NCBI GenBank assembly: GCA_037783415.1
Contig: JAZGTN010000037.1
Location: 1,674,001-1,738,000, forward strand
Source: Leptasterias polaris
Lineage: Eukaryota; Echinodermata; Asteroidea; Forcipulatida; Asteriidae
Length of the DNA: 64,000 bases
Reading direction: 5' to 3'
Both the position numbers and the translations under genes were made by a program. How positions within the stretch are numbered: the first letter of the stretch is position 1; every line of letters begins with the position of its first letter. Of this stretch, positions 1 through 11,645 are shown piece after piece. The notes under the pieces were generated by a model. The model worked only from the letters and a program-made list of their open reading frames with translations, made no database searches and was not told the DNA's origin.

Positions 1-298
1 GTCTGAAACAACAGTTGACTACTCTTCAACAATCAACAAGTTTTTGATGATCGTGTGAAGAAAAAAAACAGAAACATTTTGTGAAAATCTACACCCCAAC
101 CCCATAATCACACGTTCAAGCATCCTCCAAAAAGCCTCTCTCACAATTTACAATTGTAGAATTTTTTTTTAGATATAACATCTTTATCACGTCTGTTCCT
201 TTCTCTCAGATGACAGATGATGATAGGACCATTGATCCCAGTTGTTATTGGCAACCTACTTGCCATGATCTTTAATTTAGGGTGGGGGGGTTTCTCAC
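1..298. other. Intron 10 of the FAM120A-like gene (partial)
   Basis: Plain AT-rich sequence with short A and G runs. I see no exon, RNA gene or recognisable repeat here. Confidence 0.6.
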
Positions 299-434
299 CA
301 TTAGCCTCCTTGAGGTGTTGGCAACTGAAGAGGATTCCATAAACTTTCTGCCGAATTGGACGAAACAGATGAGTAGAGAGCGGGAACTCACCACTCATCT
401 CATCTTCCAGGGTCACCCCTATCTTCATCTCTCC
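299..434 (-). CDS. FAM120A: FAM120A-like exon 10
   Basis: 136 bp, phase 0 in and phase 1 out, donor GTGAGAAACC. It encodes GEMKIGVTLEDE, then RPIRQKVYGILFS and QHLKEANG, matching human GEIKIAVSIEDE and RPVRQYVYGVLFS. Its acceptor (ACTATCCAG) directly abuts the tandem repeat at 435-700. The next exon should lie left of the window. Confidence 0.93.
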
Positions 435-3400
435 CTGGATAGTCAATCAAGTCATCAATCAATCAAGTTATCACTCAATCAAGTTATCACTCAATCAAGT
501 TATCAATCAATCAAGTCATCACTCAATCAAGTTATCACTCAATCAAGTTATCATTCAATCAAGTTATCAATCAAGTCATTAATCAATCAACTTATCAATT
601 AATCAAGCTATCAGTCAAGTTGTTAATCAATCAAGTTATCAGTTAATCAAACTATTAATCAATCAACTTATGAATCAATCAAGTTATGAGATCAGGGAAA
701 TATTTAGTCAATCAATATGTACATCGATCAATACATGAGATGAGACATCACTCTTAATGTGGATGAGGAAAGCTATTCAATACATTATTCCAGTAATCAA
801 TACACATGAATCAATATCATACAACAGTGATCAATACACTTCTTTCACAATTGATCACTCAATCAAATCACAAAGACAATCAAAATTTAAATTGTCAGTC
901 ACTCAAAACAAAAATAAGTGAATAAAATCAATCAACTAGATTAGTATAAGGAGTACCATCAGAAAATTCGTACACCATTGGGCAAAAAACACACTAGCTT
1001 TTTAAAAAAGACACCTAAAAAACAATGGTGTTAAAATCCAGATAACAGAATTAATCAGCACCAAAATTTAATACATAGATGCACAAATAATAAAGTGTTG
1101 CAAATATGTAGTCAGTTACGGTGTTGTAGTTTGAACCAAGTTACAAATGTAAATGGACAAAACACAGAAGAGAACATGAACATGTACTTAGAGACATAGT
1201 ACAGGATTTGCGATTATCAAAGGCTGGTGCTTCTCATCATCGAGGCTGGGAGGTCAATAGTCAGATCTCTTTTTTTTACCAGCTACATGAAAATGAGGTA
1301 ACCATGATTGCTATGGAAGGCAGGGGACAAGACAAAGGGGAGTCTCTTACCCATCTGAGAATTTGGCACACTTGTGGCATCATGGACGCCGTCTCATGGC
1401 GGTGCTTGGCTATCCTGAGCACCTCAGGGGCGACAAAGGGAAGCGGCGGAGCCTCCACCAGCAGGCAAGGGGGCACTGGCTGCTCCATGAGGGACGGGAT
1501 GGAGGAACGAGATGTATGCGTCGTGGAGGACGTTTCTGACTGGCCGTCTGGTGGGTGCTTGGAGGATAGATTGCTGCTGGAGGGAGGCGGTTGCGTCTCC
1601 TGGAAACAAAACCATTCAATGGATTTGGATTGGCCAGAATTTACTACATTTAGATGAAAAATTCAGTTGAAATCATGAAAAACTGCTATTTTGTTTAAGG
1701 GAGGGTGTACTTTTAGTAGTTACTCAAAAATGTAATGACCATAAAAACTTACTTGATGAGAAGCACTGCAGCAGAGCCGTTGATAATGTATAACATTTTG
1801 AGAAACGATTCTCTTCAAAGGAATTAATTTTAGGAAAAGGGATTCAAACAAATTTCAATCTGAGAAAACTTTCATGCATGATCTGTTTCTCAGATTGTGT
1901 ATTCCAATTATGAATCAATCTTCCTGCTTGGACATAACCGCTCCAGATTTTTGGCAACATCTCAAAAATGCTTCCACCTTTTTCACAGGTTAGTTTTATT
2001 GTGTACAATCTACATCTATATAAATGTAAGATTGAAACCATCAAATGGTTCCAAAAGCGTTTTAGCAATCGCGCCACTCTAAACTTCTGCCTCATGCTAC
2101 AGTTTCAAACTACTCATTATGTAAAAAAATATATACAACACAGAAGAGTCACTTACCTGGGAAGCTTTGTTCGATGACTGAGCCCTGCAGCAAGGACAAA
2201 GACAAACAAAAAATTCAGATTAATCCAAGAAAAGAAAAAACATTACTGGCTGAGTGTTTACCTCCGTACTTTCTTGAAATTTCCTTGTTTTCCTTCGACA
2301 TGATAATGTTCAGATAAAAGAATAAGCCAGTGTTCAAATTGGCGACTACGGATATGGCTGGAGTGATTTCCTGAGAGAAAACTAAGTTGGAAATCAGATT
2401 GAAAAGAATATCATGGCTCGGCTGGTCACCTTGCTTGTGTCTATGACAGTGTTTTAGCTAGGATTTGAAAAGTGGGTGTGCAAATTGAAAAACAGGGTGT
2501 GCAACTTTTTTCACCGAAAATCCACACAGAGTGCACAAACTCTCTCAAATTACCTTGAAAACGTAACTTTGTTTATCAATTGTCTTAAGGCCCAGCGGGA
2601 AGCTTAATTTACTAGTTGTATACGCTCTTTCGCTGATGTATTCGATGCCCTGAATTTGGGTTGCAATGTAGGCTCCTATAAATACTTTTTTAAGTTGTGG
2701 AGTTCATTCTTAGAAATTAACTTGTTTGTCCTTTAGGATGAAACTTTGTTTAGACCACAAAAATCAATAACACAAGAATTACAATTTAAAAATTTTAAAG
2801 AATGAATGTAATATATAGGCCAAAGAATCTTAAAATTTTCACAATTATTTGTTTAACCCTTTGGCAAATTTCAGATTACCTTATAATGATTGGCTGTCAT
2901 TGTGAATTTTTTGATTGAATAAAATTTATTATTGTCAAATTGTTTTAATTGTTTTGCCACCTTTTTTTTCGCCTGATGATTCCCAAAACATATTGACTGA
3001 TGTTAAATGATAATTGATACTGTTTTGTATCATGGGAGCTGAAAAATTTAAGCTTAATTTACTTTTATTTTTTTAATTAAGAGGGGCTTTCCTAAACTGG
3101 TGTTTTGTTTTGTTTTTGGGTTTTTTGCTGGATGGACTAAAATCAAACTTAATTCGCTCGCAATTTCTTTTCCATTTCAATAGATTTCTAATTTGAAGAT
3201 CTATTACATCAGAACCATTTTTTATAAGCAGTAAATGTTCATCGATAGAGAAAGGACAGAAACTCTAAGGTTCAGCATTGATGGAAAATTAACGAAGTGC
3301 CACATCCGATGATAACGCACTTCGGTGGCATCGCGGAGGCAATGTTAAAACAAGGTCCCCCAGCGAACGTTCTCGATGTTTTAGTAGCCTTAGTAAAAGC

Positions 3401-6400
3401 ATAGAGAAATGGTACAAGGGCGTGTATAGTACAGAAATCCACAGCCTCCACTACATACACTGTGAACGTGTACCGAGTTGGAGTCTAGCCAAGCTTTCTT
3501 CATGAATATGGATATTATCTACAGCCAATCACAGCGTGCTGATAGATGGACTTTGCACCATGTGGCTGCATGCACCATACAAACACGTGGTCGTATGTAT
3601 CGGTCTGTGACGCGAGCACGGTGCGTGTGACGCATGGGTGGTAGACAGTGAGCAAGTGAGCATCAACAACGATCATGGCCATGATGGCAGAAAAAATGTT
3701 CGGACATTTCGAACCATTTCACGAGCTAAAAAACCAGAGACTTGACCACCGGAGACTTGACCACCGTAGGCCTTCCCACTTCTATAAATTGTGACAAGGA
3801 AAATAATGTTTTCTCAGGACCAGAGCAGAATTGTTGGTAATAATAAAGTTTTGACTCGCCCGCTGATGTTTTGAATCGCATTTGACGACTATCTAATTTC
3901 GAAAAACAGAACGAGAGAAATTTGAGTCAACCTTTACCTTCTTGACAAAATCTGTTACGGTAATTTTCATTTCTTTTATGTTATTTCCCCTCTTTGTTTC
4001 GTCCGTTGAAACACTTGCTTGCTCTATGGTTGAAACAGCTTGCAAGTTTACAGATCCCACACGGCTAATCGTCAATGGGGGGCATCCATGCGATAACGAA
4101 GGGAGTGGTTTGGTTCCTAGAGTTTATTTCGCCTTTCGGTGTTAAGAATTACACACAAAAACGTTTACCAAAACACGGGGTATCCGACTAACACATGCTG
4201 CAACTTGCGTCTTATTTGGGGATATATTAATATTAATTGCATCGGAGTCAACGATGTTTTCATGTCTTTCTACAACATTATTAAATTTTATAAATATTTT
4301 TGTCATGTTTTTTGAAGGGAAAAACATTCAATTCAGCCCATATTTTATACAAATGTGGTGCACGGCTTGATTTACAGTAAACAAGTCGTGCATGAAAAAA
4401 TAGGCCATGTTTTCAGAAAATTGGCCGTGCAAAACACGGCTGCACGGCTCGCTAGCTAAAACGCTGGTCTATGAGCAAGATGCTAATATCAAAATTGCTA
4501 TGTCCTTAGATTGGGTTGTATTTCCCCATGTACTTTTATGTGAATTAACTCAGAACACTTATTGTTGGAGAGTAAGGTGTTTACCTCGGTGATTTTGGTT
4601 CATTGCAAGCACCCTTGTCTACAGGTTTCCTCGGGCTTACGCAATCCAGTGATTAAGTTTGCTTTTTAGGCATCTGTGGTTTCATTACCAGAAATTAATG
4701 ATAACAATAATCATTCCTGGTATTCCTTGTGTATACTCCACGCAACTTAGCGTCCAGCAACAGCGCCAGTTTGACACGGCCTCAGTTTCATCCAATGGAC
4801 TCCCATGGGAAGAAAAAGAAAAAGCCAAGACGGCTTACAAACCGAGAAAAAAAACAGGGCCCAGTTTCCTGGCCCTGCTTACCGTAAGCAAAGAATCGGC
4901 GCTTACGGAAGCAGGGAATTCCGCGCTTATGTCAAGCGTATTTCACGGGTTAGCAGGGAATTTTTGCTTGTGCGCATGGGTAGTCCATAATACTAGGCAT
5001 TCTTTGCTTACACAGCTACATGTACATGTAGTGCAGATATTCGCCGCTTGCACTGTAAGCGGAGAATGGTGATCGCAAGCCCAGAATTCGGCGGTAACCA
5101 GAGCCATGAAATTGGGCTCTGGTACCTTTGCTGGGTTTCTACTCTTGGGTCTCCCAGTCGCTCAGACTGTCCTCGATAAATCGACCCTTGAAAATACTTA
5201 AACTTACCTATAATATGCAGGCCCGAAACTTTACCCTTGTAAGGGCACGGCAGTTTTTTTTTCTTGTAAAGCGTACCTCTATGAGGGAAATATAAACCTC
5301 TACTGGAACATTTCAAGGGGCACCAAGGCACTGACCAGGGGCATGTGGGTGCCATGCGACTTTGCGGCCCACAGCTTTTCCATTCTGATATTGGACTACA
5401 TTTCATCCAATGGATTCCCAAGAAAAAGCCAAGACGTCTTATGGTACCTTTGCTGGGGTTTCTCCTCTTGGGTCTCCCCTTCGCTCAGACTGTCCTCAAT
5501 TGTCTCCAAGGTCATGTCCGCCATCCTCTTCTCCAGATCTTCCTCCATCTGGGAATGGATGTCATCGGTCAGCTCCTGAAAGAAAGAAAGAAAGAATCAA
5601 ACAGATACAATGACTACTTTTAATTAGACACTGCACATGAATCTTTGTTATGGCTTATCACACCCAAAGGGCGTTCGAGTGTGCTCTTTCGGAGCTGTCG
5701 GGAACACGTCACATATCAAAATTGAGTTTTTCTTCTCTTGTAACTGTTCATTTTTTCAAACAGCCGATCATCTTTACTTCATCGTAGTTATTCTCAGGTC
5801 ATAAACAATCGAGGACTGAAAAGTTAGACCCACTGTTGTGTGCCATCGCAAACGTCAACCTGTGGGTGGCGTTATGGTGCTGCGCTGTATTTAAGACAAG
5901 ATTCAGGTGAAGCTAGGAAAAAGGGCCAGCCCATCGGACATCGTATTGATGAAAGACCACTGTATCTACTTATGTACAGGTTTTGTTTCAACAGCCATGT
6001 GATCCAGTTCAACTACAGGCCTCAAACTAACCCATTGCACCTACAGCATCTGCCGTGGTGCCCTCTGGTGTTGCTGTAGTGCCCTTTGCACAGTCCCAAC
6101 ACAAGCTTTCATTTTCCACATGGAAAGTTGCTGTGCCCCTTCAAGAGCGATTCAAGGCCTGCAACATTGGCTAATGATAAGCAAAAGAGTTTTATTTAAT
6201 CTTACCTTTTCTAAATCCAATTGGGCCTGTTGCTCGGGTGCCTGAACAACAATCTGCGGAGTTGAGGAATCCTTTAGAATAGGGAGGATGAAAGACACAT
6301 TGTTACTGATGAAATTATAGAATATACATGTATACACATACAGTGTAAAACTACTTTTTATAACAAATAAAACTAACTGTAAGATGTAATGTTTGCATGT

Positions 6401-9400
6401 TTGGATGAAAAAACATAATCTAGCTTCAAGTTTCAAGTTGCATGGCTCGATTTTCCCAAAAGTTTTTTTTCTTTATTTTGAATTTGTTTCTGAATGAATT
6501 TTGACAGACGGAGCTTTTTTTTAAATGAACAGGATACAAAAACTTTCACATGCCATGGACAATGCTCAAATACAAGTAACTCGCCAAATTGTTTGATCCA
6601 ACATTCAATTTTTCGTTTTTAATTAACCACAATATATCCTCGGAAGATTTTGTGTGTGCACTACCTTAACTAAAAGAAAGCTTACATGTATAACTTACTT
6701 AAACAATTAGTCTTTATCCCTGGTGATAAAATCCGATGTTTGAAAACATACACAATATACAATGGGGTTTTTCACTATTTTCTCACGACTCCGAAGACCG
6801 GTTTAGCCTTAACTTTCCCAGGTTTGTTATTTCATGTATATGTTAGGTCACATAAGTGTGGATACTGGTCTTTGACAATTACCAATGTTGTACATATTCT
6901 TTAAGATGATATTTTCTGTGAGGTTGGTGAATGTTTATCACATTCATGTCAGCCATTTAAAGGTCCTTAACAGCCAGTGTGGCATGCCGAGTGTGATTGG
7001 TTTTTAGATGCACACTTTTTGGAAAAAAATTACCTCTCCAATGTAAACGGTAGAGGGTACACTATCGTTTCTCGCCAGTGTTCAGGCAGTGTTTGAAATG
7101 CCAAGATGCATCTCACCACTGGTTCCCGGTCAGAACCATCACTTCCTCCAAAAAGTTATTCTAACATGGTGGTAAACTGAAAATAATTGTTTGTAGTAAC
7201 CCTTTGGAGCACAGGTTAAAATCTTATGTTTAAGGGTAGGTCTCCCGGGGAAAGTACAGACATTTCTGCCTCAGGTTTGATGGGTTAGTGAACACTCTGG
7301 TTGAAAAGGCTGCAGCACTCACCTGTGTAGTTTGCGTGTTAGTCTGGTTCTTGTGGGACACATTGTTGTGTTGACTTTGTGATGAGTAGTGACTGAACTT
7401 GGGAACTAGATCCAAAAAAAACAGTGTCACAAATTAACATTTTGTTTCAAATATTTAAAAATCTGACTTTAAATCTTTCTCTTTAAGGAATATTTATGAC
7501 GCCTTTTTTAATGAATATTCAAAACTGACCTTTGCCCCTAGACTTGGCCCAGGCTTCCCTGGTCCCATACCAGTAGTACTCCACACACGCCTTGAAGCGC
7601 CTAATTTTCTCCTCTGTGCGGGAGGTGGAGCTCTTGAAGACATCTCTAGCGACGGCATCAAGGTTGCGGGTATCGGGGAGGTTGCGGACGAACTCGCTGA
7701 CGGTGTTGATGATCACGTCCAGGGGAGGCAGAATCAACTGCTGAGCCCTCAGCTGCGGAAGGAGAAACAATAACAATCTTATGAAAGACTGATACTTTTA
7801 TTTCTTTGAATTTATTGAGAACTCAAGGGTCAAACTGACATAAAACCTTAAGAATAGAGCCAAGATTTTGTTAAGTAACAAACCACAGCTACATTGTATG
7901 CAAACATTATTCTAAATGTATTCATTCCGATCTATTCCCCATTCGAATCTCCTCCCCCAAGCAATCTCCTCCCCCCCATAAAAAAACCCACAATAAACAA
8001 CAAACAAAAGCAAAACAATCCCATAGTACAAGAGGTCAAGCTCTGAAGAAGACTTGTCAACTAACCCTTCTATACACTGGTACCACAGACTGCCATAAAG
8101 TACCACACCTTCCAGGCTAGCATCGGGGTACAGGGGTTTCTTCCATTTGTTTCTACATTATGACATTGGTATCACAGACTGCCACAAAGTACTACACCTT
8201 CCAGGCTAGCATTGGGGTTTGTTGTGCACAGTTGGTCTTATGTGGAAACCCATTACTTGTGTACTGTGGACTTAAGCCCTTTTCACACGAGAACTGAAAA
8301 CTTACGTCCATCGTTTTGGGCGCCAGTTGTCTGTCCTAAAGGTTGTATGCGATATCATGACAAATATTCACACGATCACACACTTCGCGTTCCCAACGTC
8401 CCTCGTTTTCGTGAGATCGCTACGTATTGGGTCAAAGGTCATCATTGGTTATTTATTAGTTCGCTGGTGCTCTGTCAGTGTCCCGTTTAATGTTACGCAA
8501 TTGTGTTTAGGGTACCATCGATTGCTTTCTCGGCGCGACATTCAGCTTTTTTGTGCGAATTCTCAGTCACTCCGAAGATGAATGTAGCAGAAAGTATTTT
8601 GTCAGAGATGGCAAGTGGCAGAGCTGCCAACATTGGTTTTTGAAAATCAGGAAGATTTTTTTTTAAGTCAGAAAGACTCGATCTCAGCGCGCGTCACGAC
8701 GATTTTTGCTGAAATAAAAACCAATATTCATGTACAGACAGATATACTTTTGAAATATTACCAAAAAATATTGCTGTTTATGTTTTAACATGTTTAAATG
8801 CTTTGCACACATGTTTCTAGTTTTGAAGCACTGCTGACCTATCTTCCTAATCCTATCCTATTGATTGTTGCCTAAATAGAGGACCAGCATGGTCAGACGA
8901 TGCTATGTTTAAGTTATGTTCGATAAGAAAACATGTGAACAAAGTTTCCGCCTTTATTATGCTGTCATCTGTGCCCGATTTTCAAAAAAATCTGCAATTC
9001 CTGGCATGCTGGATCGTGCTGTTTGTACTGTTCACGCAATGTTTGTCGGAATCTATGTGTCGCAAGATGTCATTTCGTCCGCCGTATTTCACTGAAACAT
9101 CTGAAATACAACGTGGTGCAGAACGCATGATTTTCATCCTAAGTTGATTTTTTAATACATGGCCATTCTTTGTGGTCATCGTCTCTGTATTTTTGCGCAT
9201 ATTTGATTTTTTCCAGCGACTTACCGGTTGCTCTGCAGGGCGGCGCCATTTTGCTTTATATTTCCAACCTCGTTTCCAGTAGTGTACGATCTTGCAGCGT
9301 CATTTGCTCGATCGTGGGCAGCGCGTCGTAACGATACCACTAGTAAGTCACTGTAAGCATCTCTTCCAGGGGTTAGTGACGAGAGGTATCGATATAGCGT

Positions 9401-11603
9401 GCTGCCCATGGTAGCGAGGCTGATCAGTGCGACACATAGCACATGTATGGATGCGCAGAAGACGAAACTGCGGTTAGAACAACTTTTTCTGCGCATCTAC
9501 ATGTATGGATGTATTGGCAATTAAATATGCACATGCGCAAACATTATAAACACACACGGGACGGAGGGCTAGGAAATTCGTAAATTTTATTATTTTTTCC
9601 ATCAGTAGGTTGGGGATCCGGGAGATTTTGACTGCTTGCGGGATGTCGGAAGATTGCCGTCAAATACGGGAGTCTTCCGCAAAATCCGGAAGAGTTGGCA
9701 GCTCTGCAAGTGGAAGTGCCAATTTCAAAATAAAGGTAACTTAAAAGAATTTGGAACACGAACATTTCTTCCACCGATGCCATTTTGATAAGATATAAAC
9801 TTTGAACAAACGACATTTCACCCGGTGCGCATGCGTGGTCAATGTGCGATCACTTGGGACCTTGGTATCATGCCGTGTGTCGTTTCACACGACCGATCTT
9901 GGCGGTACAAAACAGGGATGCGATTTTTGGAGGAGGTCTTGATCCCGGTTGTTTATAACGCGGGTCCCAGGTAATTACATCACACGGATTCATTTTACAC
10001 GATGCAAATTTGCGACGTTATTAAACCGATGCGATTTTGATGCAAACGACCATCGTTTTGAGCGCTCGTGTGAAACAGGCTTTAGTCTCCACAGTCTTCT
10101 GTGGAATTTTTGTAAGTGTTTAGCAGAAGTATATTTCACAGGTTAAAACGGAATTTTTTCTTTTGGGCATGCCTACATGTACATGTACATGTGTATTTCT
10201 CAGTATTAGGCATTTTTCAATTACACAGTTAACTCAGAATTCAGTGCTTACACCCTGCATACAGAGAATAATGACTGTAAGCACAGAATTTGGCGCTAAG
10301 CAGAGCCATGAAATTGATTGCTAATTTCTGCTCACATGCTAGTTAGTAATTCAGGGACTAGAACACTTACTCTGAGGCCGTTGAGTGGATGGTCCGGACC
10401 GAGTAGAGACCAATGAAACATGGCCAGGTCCTCCTCTGTCAGTATATGGTTACCTACCGAAAAGTAATGAGGATGAAGACAACAAGGATGAAGAAGCTAG
10501 TTAGGTCAGTGAAGAAGTAAATGAATTGACCTTATGCACATGACGTCATGTGAGTAGGGCGCCCTCGCCTAGAGGTCAAAAGGAAGATGTTCATTGGTCA
10601 GTCCTGTGCGCCGCGCGTACAAATCAGCGCGTTTCCATTGTTTCGTCATCAGTTTACCTCTAAGATGGCGGCTTGGTGACGTCAATGCATAAGGTCTATT
10701 CAATGGCAAATCAGGGATGGGAGAGTGAGACACCTTACTTATAAGTAATTTTTTCCTTAAATGTAAAATGAAAAGTAAGTAAAGTGGTAGCAAGATGGTT
10801 GTCTGACTTACTTAATTTATCATTTTGATTGATATACATTGTACAAGGTGTTCCAGCCCTGACATTTCACTTTTGAGAGGGCAAGGTCATATTCATTTTG
10901 CAAAGGGCACTTCCATTGGAAAACCTTAAAGTCTATGGAAAACTTCTGAAGGGGCACCACGGCAAGGACCAGGGGCAACAGAGGCTATGGCCTCCGTGTA
11001 ATTCCAGGCCTGGTGTTCAACAAACTTGGAAGTAAGTGTTGTTGGAAGCTTTCCATGGTGTGCATAATAGGAAATAACTACAACTAGTAAACTCAAGGGT
11101 ACAACCATGTATGAAAATCTTTTGGGAGAAGTGTTTGCTCTGAAAAAAAAGGCAATGAGGTCTTGACAGTATACATGTACTCTGCTTTTATCCTAAAGGC
11201 GGCCAAAAGAGATTTACATGTATAAATGGTTGCAATCACAACTTTACTTACTTCCCAAACTTGGAAGTGTTTAACCTGGACACACTTTTCCTTGAAAATT
11301 GTTCATACTCTATTTCTTCAGCTTTAAAGATTACTGCTTTGATACAAAATGAGCAGGATACCAGTCACAGCCAGTACATTATTCTGGTAAGCATAATTTT
11401 GTTACGATTAGCTTCTTTTTTATGCTTGAGCAGCTCTATGACATTGGGCCTTTGACTCATTTCAAGGTGTAATGACCAAAGAGTGTCCAAAAGGAAAAAT
11501 AATCTGGCTCCATGGTGGTGTTTTTTGTTTGCAATAGAATTCATAATAACGGCAAACAGGGAACAAGACCAAGAGGATAATGCATCATCCCCTGTTATAT
11601 TTT

Positions 11604-11645
<42 letters not shown>

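Noticed and set aside
2265..2310. Candidate extra FAM120A-like exon (MSKENKEISRKYGG on the minus strand)
   Set aside because: A GT follows, but no convincing acceptor precedes it in a fitting phase, and the 28-nt exon already restores frame.
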